Source: JALEFZ01 sp039817415 (lineage in GTDB: Bacteria > Bacteroidota > Bacteroidia > J057). Taken from it: a stretch of DNA of 64,000 nt. The position numbers and the translations under genes are program-made. The DNA lies in NCBI GenBank assembly GCA_039817415.1, contig JBCBVV010000020.1, positions 1 through 64,000 on the forward strand. Direction: 5' to 3'. The notes under the pieces were generated by a model that made no database searches, was not told the DNA's origin, and worked only from the letters and a program-made list of their open reading frames with translations. This document shows positions 1 through 8,834 of this stretch, piece by piece (within the stretch, counting starts at the first letter, position 1; the number at the start of each line of letters is the position of its first letter).

Positions 1-966
1 GCAGGAACCCATAGCATTACGGCTAGCCCAAACATGACGTATTTCATGGATACCTACAGCAATACCCAAACTCCCCCTGTTTCGGTATTGAGAAATAACA
101 AGGGAAAGGCAATCAAAGAATTGGTAAACAACCAACGCGTTGCAGATAAAGTTGCTAGGCATGGATTGAGAGAGCCTGAGTTTTTCAACTTCGCCTACTC
201 CCCTACCTACCGTGGAGACGCGCAAGAAGAGGTTCAGCTAAATGGATACATGATCAAACCCGCTGATTTCAATGACTCAGTTGAATACCCCGTTCTGATG
301 TTTGTATATGGAGGTCCTGGAAGCCAGAAGGTCATGAACAAGTGGGGGCATGGAGATTACTTCAACTACATGTGGTATCAAATGCTCGCTCAGAAGGGAT
401 ACATTGTCGCCTGTGTAGATAATAGAGGAACGGGGGGAAGAGGAAGAGACTTTCGTGCGAGTACCTATGGAAACCTCGGCAGGCTTGAGACACTAGACCA
501 AATTGCTGCCGCCAAGTACTTGGGAGCCCTTCCTTACATAGACAAAAAGCGTATTGGAATTTGGGGATGGTCTTATGGAGGATACATGACCTCCTTATGT
601 CTGACTAAAGGCAATGGCGCCTTCAAAGCTGGAATCGCCGTAGCGCCTGTAACCAACTGGAGGTTTTATGATACCATCTACACAGAAAGGTACCTGAAAA
701 AGCCTCAGGACAATCCAAGAGGATACGACCAAAACTCTCCCATTAATTTTGCCGATCAGCTAAAGGGCAATCTCCTTCTGGTACACGGAACAGGGGATGA
801 CAATGTCCATTTCCAAAATACGGTAGAATTCATCAATGCATTAATCGGCTACAACAAGGACTTCGACATGATGATCTATCCCAATAGAAATCATGGTATA
901 TATGGAGGTAATACTCGCTACCATCTATACAAGAAGATGACAAATTTTGTCTTGGAAAAATTGTAA
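1..966 (+). CDS. Dipeptidyl peptidase IV-type S9 peptidase, C-terminal part (5' truncated by window edge)
   Basis: The reading frame is open from base 1, so the gene starts outside the window; the first ATG at 34 is internal. What remains is the alpha/beta-hydrolase catalytic domain of the prolyl oligopeptidase/DPP-IV family. Counting from base 1, the nucleophile serine is codon 191 in GWSYGG, the acid is codon 267 in HGTGDDNVHFQ, and the histidine is codon 298 in NRNHGIYGG. HGTGDDNVHF closely matches the DPP-IV HGTADDNVHFQ signature, which favours S9B over other S9 groups. Such enzymes release X-Pro or X-Ala dipeptides from peptides, usually in the periplasm or at the outer surface in Bacteroidota. 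The missing N-terminal part would hold the beta-propeller. A strong hairpin terminator follows. Confidence 0.93.
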   Translation, partial: AGTHSITASPNMTYFMDTYSNTQTPPVSVLRNNKGKAIKELVNNQRVADKVARHGLREPEFFNFAYSPTYRGDAQEEVQLNGYMIKPADFNDSVEYPVLMFVYGGPGSQKVMNKWGHGDYFNYMWYQMLAQKGYIVACVDNRGTGGRGRDFRASTYGNLGRLETLDQIAAAKYLGALPYIDKKRIGIWGWSYGGYMTSLCLTKGNGAFKAGIAVAPVTNWRFYDTIYTERYLKKPQDNPRGYDQNSPINFADQLKGNLLLVHGTGDDNVHFQNTVEFINALIGYNKDFDMMIYPNRNHGIYGGNTRYHLYKKMTNFVLEKL

Positions 967-987
967 TTCTGGTCAAAAACGAACATG

Positions 988-1027
988 AAAAAAAGCCCTT
1001 CCTGCCTGAGTAGGAAGGGCTTTTTTT
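988..1027 (+). terminator. Intrinsic terminator after the S9 peptidase
   Basis: A perfect 11-bp stem (AAGCCCTTCCT / AGGAAGGGCTT) with an 8-base loop is followed by a run of seven or more T on the plus strand. A run of A on the other side would let it work in both directions, but no minus-strand gene ends here. Confidence 0.85.
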
Positions 1028-1188
1028 GTCTCCTTGTATGGGTAATACCTGATGAGGAATAGAAAAAAATCAACCATAGATGATTTATTTCACAATCACA
1101 GATAGTTCTAGTTAACAGATATAAATATTTACTAAAATAATCTGTAATTTTTATTCGAATATTCAATTAACACATAACACTAGAACTC

Positions 1189-2145
1189 ATGACGGAAAAA
1201 ATGGAGAAGGTCGACTTCCTTAACCCCTCAGGAAAGGCGACCGTTAAGATCAATGGTACAACAGGAAATATTGCAGCCGGTGGAGAAGGAGCAGAAGGAG
1301 ACATCAACCTTTTGGATGGCGATGGCAATCATGTCATGCATATTGACGGAGGAGATGCCAATATTCATTTTGGGGGACATGGGCATAATGCAGACATCCG
1401 CATGATGAATGCCGAAAAGAAAGTTACCCTTCACCTAGATGGAGGAACTGGCAATATCATGGCAGGAGGAAATGGAAGCGAGGGCGACATTGGCTTAAGG
1501 AATGCAGCGGGGAAACAAACCATACACCTAGATGGAGGTGAAGGGAACATCAACATGGGAGGTCAAGGCTCAAATGGGGATATACGTTTGATGGATTCTG
1601 ATACCCAGATGAGCATTCATCTAGACGGAGGAACAGGAAATATTACCTGCGGAGGGGGAGGACATGATGGCGATCTTATGCTGACTACTTCAGATGGAAA
1701 AACAAGGGTTGAACTAGAAGGGCATGAGGGCCAGATCAAGGCTTTCAATGGAGCGGGAAGCATCACCTTCCATGTAAGTGGCAAATCAGGCTCTGTTACC
1801 GTTGGAGGAGGCGCATCAGATGGTGAAGTATTTGTCGTCAATACAAGAGGAGAAAAAACGGTCGAAATAGATGGTGGGGAAGGAACGATCAAGATCAACG
1901 GAAGTCAGGTTCAAGCGGCTGACTTTGTTTTTGAGAAGGATTATCCTCTCATGAAGCTTGAGGAAGTAGCCCACTACATTTCTACCCACAAACACCTTCC
2001 TCATGTACCTTCAGAGGCTGAAATTAAAGCAAATGGCCTAGACCTGAATACCTTCTCGATGACCCTTCTTCAAAAAGTAGAGGAACTGACGCTCTACACG
2101 CTGGAACTAAAGAAAGAAATCGAGCAGCTTAAAAAGCAGTCTTAG
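1189..2145 (+). CDS. Fibre-like protein of 31-residue Gly/Asp repeats with a tail-fibre-type C-terminal module
   Basis: This 318-aa protein has no signal peptide or membrane segment. Residues 8-162 are five tandem 31-residue repeats. Each has the pattern of an aliphatic strand, then hHLDGGtGNI, then GG.G..GD. About three degenerate copies follow to roughly residue 240. Regular Gly/Asp turns between short beta strands suggest a stacked beta solenoid or trimeric fibre. The last 70 residues (DYPLMKLEEVAHYI, HKHLPHVPS, then a LLQKVEELTLYTLELKKE coiled coil) match a module common at the C-termini of Bacteroidota tail-fibre or S74-chaperone-like proteins, where it probably drives trimerisation. I cannot name a function. 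A fibre of a phage-like particle or an injection system is a guess, and no such genes are nearby. Confidence 0.75.
   Translation: MTEKMEKVDFLNPSGKATVKINGTTGNIAAGGEGAEGDINLLDGDGNHVMHIDGGDANIHFGGHGHNADIRMMNAEKKVTLHLDGGTGNIMAGGNGSEGDIGLRNAAGKQTIHLDGGEGNINMGGQGSNGDIRLMDSDTQMSIHLDGGTGNITCGGGGHDGDLMLTTSDGKTRVELEGHEGQIKAFNGAGSITFHVSGKSGSVTVGGGASDGEVFVVNTRGEKTVEIDGGEGTIKINGSQVQAADFVFEKDYPLMKLEEVAHYISTHKHLPHVPSEAEIKANGLDLNTFSMTLLQKVEELTLYTLELKKEIEQLKKQS
1210..1674 (+). repeat. Five tandem 93-bp coding repeats
   Basis: Units start at 1210, 1303, 1396, 1489 and 1582 and each encodes 31 residues. The protein pattern is kept (HLDGGTGNI, GGNGSEGD and similar) while the DNA has diverged, so the repeats are old and held by selection rather than freshly duplicated. 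Degenerate copies continue to about 1900. Confidence 0.85.
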
Positions 2146-2180
2146 GCAAGAAACTCAAGTAGTAACTAGAAAAAACACAG

Positions 2181-2210
2181 GGCGAGATGGCAATTCCTTC
2201 TCGCCTTTTT
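2181..2210 (+). terminator. Intrinsic terminator after the repeat protein
   Basis: GGCGAGA (2181-2187) pairs with TCTCGCC (2199-2205) across an 11-base loop and is followed by TTTTT. Confidence 0.7.
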
Positions 2211-2316
2211 ACATTTCATTCCGTAGAAAAATACCCCATTCACGAAGGAAAAATCGCAGGTTGGATATATTTTTGGACATCATTGCGCAATATGTCTAAA
2301 AAATTAATCACTTCGA

Positions 2317-2348
2317 TTTGCTTACCTTTTCAGTTATTTCTAGATTTG
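2317..2348 (+). promoter_or_regulatory. Bacteroidota-type promoter for the sigma-54 response regulator gene
   Basis: TTTG at 2317-2320, exactly 20 bases, then TAGATTTG at 2341-2348. This matches the known Bacteroidota housekeeping consensus TTTG-N19/20-TAnnTTTG in both boxes. The start codon lies 23 bases downstream of the -7 box, which implies a very short leader. It is the cleanest promoter in the window. Confidence 0.7.
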
Positions 2349-2370
2349 TCCTATAAAGCATACAATATAG

Positions 2371-3729
2371 ATGACTAAAATTCTAATCATTGATGACGAG
2401 GAGGTAATCCGCATGACCCTTCAAGAGATCCTGGAATATGAGGATTATAAGGTGGAATGCGCCTCTGACGGGAAGGAAGGCCTTGAAATGTTACTGGCAA
2501 ATTCTTACAACGCCGTTATTTGCGACATCAAAATGCCCAAGATGAATGGTTTGGAGCTACTCGCCTCAGCGGTGGAGCAAAAACCAGATACTCCCATCAT
2601 CATGATTTCGGGACATGGCGATATTGAGACAGCAGTGGACGCGACCAAGAAAGGAGCCTACGACTTCCTTCAGAAGCCACCAGATCTTAATCGCCTTTTG
2701 CTTACTGTCAGAAATGCCATCGAAAAAAAGGATTTGGTCGTCGAAACCAAGAAGCTTAAGCGCAAAATCACCAAGGTTCGCCCCATCATCGGGAAGTCCT
2801 CTGTGATGGAAAAGGTCCAGGAAACTATCGACCGAGTTGCGACGACCGATGCGCGTGTTTTGATTACCGGCTCCAACGGTACAGGAAAAGAACTCGTGGC
2901 CAAGTGGATACACGAGAAGAGCAGCAGAGCAACAGGGCCTATGATTGAGGTAAACTGTGCCGCCATCCCTTCTGAGCTGATCGAAAGTGAACTTTTCGGG
3001 CATGAAAAAGGCTCCTTTACAGGTGCCTACAAGCAACGAATTGGTAAATTCGAACAAGCCAATGGAGGAACACTTTTCCTCGATGAGATTGGAGACATGA
3101 GCTTAAGTGCACAAGCCAAAGTACTCAGAGCCCTACAAGAAAATCGCATCAACCGCATTGGTTCCGACAAACAAATCAATGTGGATGTTCGCATTATCGC
3201 AGCGACAAATAAGGACCTTCTTTACGAAATTGAACAGAATAATTTCCGAGAAGACCTTTACCATAGATTGAGTGTCATCTTGATCCATGTTCCTCCTTTG
3301 AAGGATAGGAGAGATGACATCCCTTTGATTGCCAACTCATTCCTCAATGAGATTTCAAACGAATATGGCATGTCCGACCTGGCGATCACCAAGGATGCCA
3401 TGGAAGAGCTTCAAAAACTCGACTGGACAGGGAATGTAAGAGAGTTGAGAAACGTAGTAGAACGCTTGGCGATCCTCAGTAAAGGAGTTATCACAGCTAC
3501 AGAAGTACACGATTACGCCATTCCACGAAGAAGAAAGGCTAGTTCTACTTCCGTATTTGATGATTATGATCGATTCCAGGAATTCAAGGATCATATTGAA
3601 AAACAATTTATCCTAAGAAAACTGGAATTGAATAGCTGGAATATCTCAAAGACCGCAGAGGTTTTGGATATCCAAAGAAGCCATTTGTACAACAAAATGG
3701 AAAAATTTGGAATCAAGCGAGACAGTTAG
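2371..3729 (+). CDS. Sigma-54-dependent response regulator (NtrC family)
   Basis: The 452-aa protein has three classic parts. A receiver domain (residues 1-120) carries acidic residues D8/D9, the phospho-acceptor D52 in CDIKMPKMNG and a conserved lysine near 102. An AAA+ domain (about 138-370) carries Walker A GSNGTGKE (167-174), the sigma-54-contacting loop as GSFTGA (214-219; GAFTGA in the family) and Walker B TLFLDE (234-239). A Fis-type helix-turn-helix sits in the last 45 residues. Such proteins use ATP to open sigma-54 promoters when phosphorylated. No partner histidine kinase is adjacent, so its signal is unknown. The start is supported by a canonical promoter just upstream. Confidence 0.96.
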   Translation: MTKILIIDDEEVIRMTLQEILEYEDYKVECASDGKEGLEMLLANSYNAVICDIKMPKMNGLELLASAVEQKPDTPIIMISGHGDIETAVDATKKGAYDFLQKPPDLNRLLLTVRNAIEKKDLVVETKKLKRKITKVRPIIGKSSVMEKVQETIDRVATTDARVLITGSNGTGKELVAKWIHEKSSRATGPMIEVNCAAIPSELIESELFGHEKGSFTGAYKQRIGKFEQANGGTLFLDEIGDMSLSAQAKVLRALQENRINRIGSDKQINVDVRIIAATNKDLLYEIEQNNFREDLYHRLSVILIHVPPLKDRRDDIPLIANSFLNEISNEYGMSDLAITKDAMEELQKLDWTGNVRELRNVVERLAILSKGVITATEVHDYAIPRRRKASSTSVFDDYDRFQEFKDHIEKQFILRKLELNSWNISKTAEVLDIQRSHLYNKMEKFGIKRDS

Positions 3730-3801
3730 GAAATGAAGGGAAGAAGATTCCGAACTCGAACAATGGATACGTTGGTTTTTAAATAGTAGTAGCCATTTTT
3801 T

Positions 3802-3828
3802 AAAAGGAGCATATGATATGCTCCTTTT
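3802..3828 (+). terminator. Intrinsic terminator after the response regulator
   Basis: A 12-bp perfect palindrome (AAAAGGAGCATA, TGA loop, TATGCTCCTTTT) gives a tight hairpin ending in a T-rich stretch. Confidence 0.7.
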
Positions 3829-3872
3829 CCTTTTCAGATCCATTTCTTATCATCTATTAAAGAAAGCTCAGT

Positions 3873-4283
3873 ATGTCAGCCTGTTCCCCTACCCCTTTGA
3901 TCAGAAAGCTTGGAATCAAGGAAGGAAACAGCATCTTCCTTCATCAATCCCCAACATCTTATTTCGAGTGGCTTGGTCCCTTGCCCCCTCATATCGAACT
4001 TCTAGAAAGCTGCGAAAAGGAATCTCTCGATTTTATCCATGCCTTCTTCACAGCAAAACAGGACTTAGAAGAACAATTGCCTTCTTTAAAAGCTGGATTG
4101 AAGCCTAATGCCATGGTTTGGATTTCCTGGCCAAAGGGAAAATCAGGGGTAGAGACTGATCTCAACAGAGATATTATTAGAGAAATGGGCCTAGGGGCGG
4201 GCTTGGTAGATGTAAAGGTAGCCTCAGTGAATGAGATATGGTCAGGCTTGAAATTTGTCTACCGATTGGTTGATCGAAAATAG
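3873..4283 (+). CDS. DUF3052 family protein
   Basis: This 136-aa soluble protein has no signal peptide. The second half shows the conserved signature of DUF3052-type proteins: WPKGKSGVETDLNRDIIRE, then GLVDVKVASVNEIWSGLKFV. The family is widespread and its function is unknown. The opening residues PLIRKLGIKEG fit the family's usual start. The gene lies between a terminator and the convergent sugar transferase gene, whose stop is 1 bp away, so the two transcripts must overlap at their 3' ends. A 96-aa frame on the same strand from 3818 is only a shadow of this gene. Confidence 0.8.
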   Translation: MSACSPTPLIRKLGIKEGNSIFLHQSPTSYFEWLGPLPPHIELLESCEKESLDFIHAFFTAKQDLEEQLPSLKAGLKPNAMVWISWPKGKSGVETDLNRDIIREMGLGAGLVDVKVASVNEIWSGLKFVYRLVDRK

Positions 4284-4284
4284 A

Positions 4285-5703
4285 TCATTTCCCCCTTCCT
4301 TCCACAATGACAATCAAGGTATAAAAGAGGATTTTCAGGTCAAGCAGAAGGGATATGTTTTCGATATAGAGGATATCAAACTTGAGACGTTCGACCATTT
4401 CTTCCACCGTAGATGCATAGCCATATTTTACCTGCCCCCAAGAGGTAATACCCGGCTTTACTTTGTGAAGATGCTTATAATGAGGGGCATGCTTAATGAT
4501 TTGGTCGATGTAAAACTGCCGTTCGGGCCTTGGCCCCACGATACTCATCTCTCCTTTTAGGACATTCCAAAACTGTGGCAATTCGTCCAGCCTCAATTTT
4601 CGCAGCCAAAGCCCCACTTTGGTGATCCGTGGATCATTGTCGCTAGATAGTGCTGGCCCCATTTTCTCAGCGTCCACATACATGGAACGGAATTTATAAA
4701 TGGTAAATGGCACCCCTTTCTTCCCTATTCTTTCTTGAGAAAAGAATATAGGCCCCTTAGAATCCATTTTTACGAGTATGCTCAATAGCAAATAAACAGG
4801 TGAGAGAATGGTAAGGGCAAACAAAGAAGCCACGATATCAAATAGGCGTTTACCCCCCCTTTGCCAAGGATTCATGACCCTTGGAAAGATATCGATTAAA
4901 GGCTCCCCAAGGATATGAGATACCTTTACACTTCCATAAATGTAGTCATACACTCCGGGCACAACCTTAATTTGGGCAAAGGTCTCTTCGCATTGATCAA
5001 TGACAATAGAAACATCGTCAATTTCATCCTTTTCCAAGGCAATTATGACCTCCTCTATCCTATGGTTTCGAATGATCTTTTCCAATTCGTCCAAATTGCC
5101 TAAATGAGGAAGCACCCCATCAAATCTATTATGTCCATTTGGGTTCATGGCGGTCACATAGCCTACGAAATCATATCCTAGCGATCTCCTAGACTTATCC
5201 AACTCCTCGAAAATCCTCCAAGCAGAGTCCTGATGTCCTATGAGCAAGGTGGGAAAGCCAAACTTTCTTTTGCGAATTCTTAGGTTGGTTACAGAAGTGA
5301 TGATCAGTCGAATAAGGGCGACCGATCCAAACTGTAAGCCCATGTAAATCAGTAGGAGTGCTCGCTGTTTACTAGGTTTTTGTGTGGGGTTAATAGGTGG
5401 TGTGGGATCGTCTAAAAAGATGAGGAAGAAGATGATGACCACACCTACGAGTGAGTATTTAAAAACTTGGACAAACTCTTGTAACCTGGACCTACGGAGG
5501 GGGTTAGAATATAGACCGCCTGTAGCATATAAGATTGTCCAATAAATTGCAATGACGGAAGCATTGATAAACTGCTGCACATCGAGATATCCATATCCCT
5601 CTAGCGTCTCTCGCCTAAAATAGGCAAAAGCTAGCCACACCAGGTAGGAAACTACCAAGTCTGACATTAGGTATATGAGGCTCTGGACCTGCTTTTTATT
5701 CAT
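4285..5703 (-). CDS. Exopolysaccharide polyprenyl-phosphate sugar phosphotransferase (WbaP/WcaJ type)
   Basis: The protein has 472 aa. Residues 1-130 hold four or five membrane helices, 140-260 a CoA-binding-like Rossmann domain (FPTLLIGHQDSAW), and 275-472 the bacterial sugar-transferase domain. Its hallmarks are visible: KRLFDIVASLFAL, the membrane hairpin, IYKFRSM, LRKLRLDELPQFWNVLKGEMS and VGPRPE. The family transfers a sugar-1-phosphate, usually glucose or galactose, to undecaprenyl phosphate, the first step of capsule or exopolysaccharide repeat synthesis at the inner membrane. It overlaps the upstream lipoprotein gene by one base (TAATG), a sign of translational coupling. Glycosyltransferase genes that would finish the sugar are not in the window. 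Confidence 0.93.
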   Translation of the reverse strand: MNKKQVQSLIYLMSDLVVSYLVWLAFAYFRRETLEGYGYLDVQQFINASVIAIYWTILYATGGLYSNPLRRSRLQEFVQVFKYSLVGVVIIFFLIFLDDPTPPINPTQKPSKQRALLLIYMGLQFGSVALIRLIITSVTNLRIRKRKFGFPTLLIGHQDSAWRIFEELDKSRRSLGYDFVGYVTAMNPNGHNRFDGVLPHLGNLDELEKIIRNHRIEEVIIALEKDEIDDVSIVIDQCEETFAQIKVVPGVYDYIYGSVKVSHILGEPLIDIFPRVMNPWQRGGKRLFDIVASLFALTILSPVYLLLSILVKMDSKGPIFFSQERIGKKGVPFTIYKFRSMYVDAEKMGPALSSDNDPRITKVGLWLRKLRLDELPQFWNVLKGEMSIVGPRPERQFYIDQIIKHAPHYKHLHKVKPGITSWGQVKYGYASTVEEMVERLKFDILYIENISLLLDLKILFYTLIVIVEGRGK

Positions 5704-6596
5704 TAGCGAAAGTGCAGGATTCTAAAGTTATCAATCATAATAGTCCCTGTTCCAATTGAATCCGAATTGGGGAACTGACTTGTGGCACGAATATAAGGAG
5801 TGAAAAGGGCAGTCCCAATAACAGAACGTACTGATTGATTAACATGCAGGTAAGCTGTGCGCCACTCACCGTTTGAATTGAAGAAGTTGGTTCTAATATC
5901 TCCTGTTTCACCGTTTCCAACCACTGTGTAGAACAGACCTGGGGAAAAGGTTACATCGCTTTTATAGGTAATTTCCATCCATACATCATTGGCACCTTGC
6001 TGTGGAAGGGGAATCGCCGAGGTTCCTATCGCCAACAAATTATATGAAGTCTTGGTAAAAGTAGCCTTGAGCCCTACTCGACCTTGAAAAGCTGCCTCTC
6101 CTGATTTTCTGAAAAGAGTGCCATTAGGTCCATCATAAAAATCTGATAGATTGCTAGAACCCGTTTCAAATTCTTCATTGAAGGCAAAGTTTATGACTGT
6201 GTCTGCAGATAAGAATTCGAATGTGGGGTTGATTTCAATGGTATCCAAGGGAGAGGCATTGGATACATCTACCGCTATTCCTCGCCAAAATGGATAAGGA
6301 AGTCGAAAATCAGAAAATCCATTTTCCCATACTCCTGCATTGACAAAAACTCGATTTTCTCCTTCTTCTGGGATCAGCGGAACCACATTAGGAACCTGAA
6401 ACACACCTAGGTTATTGGCATTATGACTCATCCAGAAATCCTTGATGGCTATATCTGAGGTAAATCCATCCTCGCTCAATTTCACCTTTCCTTGACCAAG
6501 CTTTAGGTAAATAGGGGCGCCTGGCTCCTCTCCTTGTCTACAGCCACCCAATATGAGGGAAAGTATGATGGCTCCAAGTATGATCGAAAATCTCAT
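5703..6596 (-). CDS. Putative lipoprotein coupled to the sugar transferase
   Basis: This 297-aa protein has a lipoprotein signal ending in ILGGC (Cys19), so it is probably anchored to a membrane on the periplasmic side or the surface. The body is rich in beta strands and aromatic/Asn-Gly turns, and ends in GTGTIMIDNFRILHFR. That ending resembles the last strand of carbohydrate-binding jelly-roll domains, but I do not recognise the family. Its stop codon shares a base with the start of the sugar transferase, so the pair is one operon and a role in handling or anchoring the polysaccharide is a reasonable inference. A TAGATTTG -7 box sits 22 bp upstream of the start. Confidence 0.7.
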   Translation of the reverse strand: MRFSIILGAIILSLILGGCRQGEEPGAPIYLKLGQGKVKLSEDGFTSDIAIKDFWMSHNANNLGVFQVPNVVPLIPEEGENRVFVNAGVWENGFSDFRLPYPFWRGIAVDVSNASPLDTIEINPTFEFLSADTVINFAFNEEFETGSSNLSDFYDGPNGTLFRKSGEAAFQGRVGLKATFTKTSYNLLAIGTSAIPLPQQGANDVWMEITYKSDVTFSPGLFYTVVGNGETGDIRTNFFNSNGEWRTAYLHVNQSVRSVIGTALFTPYIRATSQFPNSDSIGTGTIMIDNFRILHFR

Positions 6597-6617
6597 GTTT
6601 ACCTGATTTTAATCCTA

Positions 6618-6625
6618 CAAATCTA
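6618..6625 (-). promoter_or_regulatory. Putative -7 box for the lipoprotein-sugar transferase operon
   Basis: On the minus strand this reads TAGATTTG, identical to the -7 box before the sigma-54 regulator. A TTTG lies only 15 bases upstream (6641-6644) rather than 19-20, so the -33 element is doubtful. Confidence 0.45.
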
Positions 6626-6668
6626 GGGCTTATTTCTCAGCAAAAAATGCCAATTGAAAGGGAGAAAA

Positions 6669-8834
6669 TTAGAAAAATGCGTTGACCAGATTGTATGTAC
6701 CCCAAGCAAGCAAGTAGGCCAGTAGGGTAAGGTAAATCAACATAACCCATGTCCAAGTCCAGCCTGCTTCCTTTTTCGTTACAGCCAGTGTACTCATACA
6801 CTGCATGGATATCGCATAGAATATTAATAACGAAAGTACAGTGGCTAGGGTGTACACAGGATTACCCGTTCGAGGATCTTTTTGTTGTTGAAGGGTTTCC
6901 ACCAGGCTTAATCTTGCTCGTTTTTGTTCCTCTTCCCCATCTAGGGCTTCTGGATCTGCCCTTTGGTAAATGATGCTCATGGTGCCTACAAATACCTCAC
7001 GTGCGGCAAAGGAAGCGATCAGACTGATTCCAATTTTCCAATCGTACCCCAAGGGTCTGATGGCAGGCTCAATCGCACGACCCAGAATACCAGCATAGGA
7101 AGAATCTAGTTTGGCAGCAGCCATCTTCTGGTTCAGTTCAGCCTTTAACTCTGGAGAATCGCTTTGTGCAATTGCAGCCTTGTATTGCTTATCAATGGCA
7201 TCCATGCTACTGGAGGGACCATAGGCCAATAACAACCATAAGATTATACTAATCGCTAGAATGATTTGTCCCGCTTCTCTTATGAAGGTCCAGCTCTTCT
7301 GCCACACGGTTAGTCCCACGTTCTTCCAACCAGGAATCTGGTAGGCAGGAAGCTCCATGACAAAGAGGTTATTAGAATTATGCTTAAGTATCTTCTTGAA
7401 AACCCAGGCAACAATAAGGGCCAAGATAAATCCTAGAAAATACATCCCCATCATGATGACGCCCCTGAGATCAAACAAGCCTAAGACCTTTTGTGCAGGG
7501 ACAAACATGGCGATGAGCAAGGTGTAAACCGGAATTCTAGCCGAACAGGAAATCAAGGGAGTCACCATGATGGTAATCAATCTCTCTTTCCTGTGTACAA
7601 TGCTGCGAGTCATCATAATCGAAGGGATCGCACAAGCCATACCTCCCATGAGAGGAATAACAGACCTTCCACTAAAACCAAAAGGTCTCATGATCCTGTC
7701 CATAATAAAAACTACCCTGGCCATGTAGCCAGAATCCTCTAGTATGGCAAAGAAGAAGAACAAAAAGGCGATTTGTGGAATAAAGACGATGATCCCCCCC
7801 AACCCTGCAATGATACCTTCTGACAATAAATCCGTTAGGAAATGGGCTGGCAAAGTCGAGGCTACCCATTCTTGTAAAGAACCAAAACCAGCCTCAATCC
7901 ACTCCATTGGATAGGTTGCCCACACAAAGATGGACTGGAAAATCAGGAGTAAAATCCCTAGGAATATCACATAGCCCAAAATAGGATGGGTCAACCAGTA
8001 ATCCAGCCTTTCTGTCAACCTCTCTCTAAAATTTGGAGGAGGCATCAAGACTTCCTGCATATAGGTCTCGGCTCGATCTAGCCTTACCAGCAATTCATTG
8101 GAAATCAACTGCCTGGAGGCTTCCTCATCTATCTTGGCCCCATCTCTCATCTTGATGACATCTTCCTTTGACAGCTTCTGGGTAGGGTGTGCCTCAAGTA
8201 ATATCTGGTAAGCGAAGTAATCAGATTGTGTGGGAAGCTGTTCTTTGATAGGATCAAGTGAGCGTAAAAAGCCTGGGGGGAGGTTCATGAAGGGGGCCCG
8301 ACTCGCATTTGCCTTTGACAGGCTGCTCTTCAGTTCGTTTATGCCTTCACCTGTTTTAGCAGAAACACCGATCACTGGTATTTCTAACAGGTTTTGGAGT
8401 TTGGCCAAGTCAAGACGACTCCCATCGCTCTTCAATTGATCAATCATATTGACCGCGAGAACGACAGGAAAACCCATGTCCTGAATTTGCATACAGAGCA
8501 TCAACCCTCTCCTCAACTGATTGGCATCTGCAATCAACAACACAATATCCGGATGGTCTGGATGCCCTACCTCTTTGAGTATATCTGTGGTTACTTCTTC
8601 ATCTTCGGCTTGCGGGTAAACCGAGTTTGTTCCGGGTAAGTCTATCAATCGATAACGCTTTTTCCCGACCTTCAAGGCAGCGCTTTTCCTTTCCACCGTT
8701 ACTCCGGGGAAATTTCCGACTCGCTGATTGAGACCGGTAAGCACATTAAATAAGGTGGTTTTTCCGCTATTTGGATGGCCGACTAGGGCGACGACCTGCT
8801 GATTCTCTGCGGTTCTTACTTCTTCCTGATCCAT
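6669..8834 (-). CDS. feoB: Ferrous iron transporter FeoB
   Basis: The 721-aa length is typical of the family. The N-terminal G domain shows G1 GHPNSGKTT (about 18-26), G3 DLPGTNSVYP, G4 NMID and G5 SAKTGE. A helical GDI-like linker follows, then two Gate-type membrane halves with the conserved GYMARVVFIMDRIM and GMACAIPSIM segments, plus a C-terminal membrane region. FeoB takes up Fe(II) across the inner membrane with GTP hydrolysis. The gene overlaps feoA by 19 bp, so the two are co-translated. The ATG at 8834 gives a natural N-terminus. A candidate metal-responsive region lies upstream of feoA. Confidence 0.97.
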   Translation of the reverse strand: MDQEEVRTAENQQVVALVGHPNSGKTTLFNVLTGLNQRVGNFPGVTVERKSAALKVGKKRYRLIDLPGTNSVYPQAEDEEVTTDILKEVGHPDHPDIVLLIADANQLRRGLMLCMQIQDMGFPVVLAVNMIDQLKSDGSRLDLAKLQNLLEIPVIGVSAKTGEGINELKSSLSKANASRAPFMNLPPGFLRSLDPIKEQLPTQSDYFAYQILLEAHPTQKLSKEDVIKMRDGAKIDEEASRQLISNELLVRLDRAETYMQEVLMPPPNFRERLTERLDYWLTHPILGYVIFLGILLLIFQSIFVWATYPMEWIEAGFGSLQEWVASTLPAHFLTDLLSEGIIAGLGGIIVFIPQIAFLFFFFAILEDSGYMARVVFIMDRIMRPFGFSGRSVIPLMGGMACAIPSIMMTRSIVHRKERLITIMVTPLISCSARIPVYTLLIAMFVPAQKVLGLFDLRGVIMMGMYFLGFILALIVAWVFKKILKHNSNNLFVMELPAYQIPGWKNVGLTVWQKSWTFIREAGQIILAISIILWLLLAYGPSSSMDAIDKQYKAAIAQSDSPELKAELNQKMAAAKLDSSYAGILGRAIEPAIRPLGYDWKIGISLIASFAAREVFVGTMSIIYQRADPEALDGEEEQKRARLSLVETLQQQKDPRTGNPVYTLATVLSLLIFYAISMQCMSTLAVTKKEAGWTWTWVMLIYLTLLAYLLAWGTYNLVNAFF

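Noticed and set aside
1189..2145. Collagen-like protein
   Set aside because: The repeat is 31 residues with Gly-Gly-Asp turns, not Gly-X-Y triplets.
2187..2378. 63-aa frame upstream of the response regulator
   Set aside because: It overlaps a terminator and a canonical promoter, has no recognisable domain, and runs into the regulator gene by 8 bp. It looks like chance.
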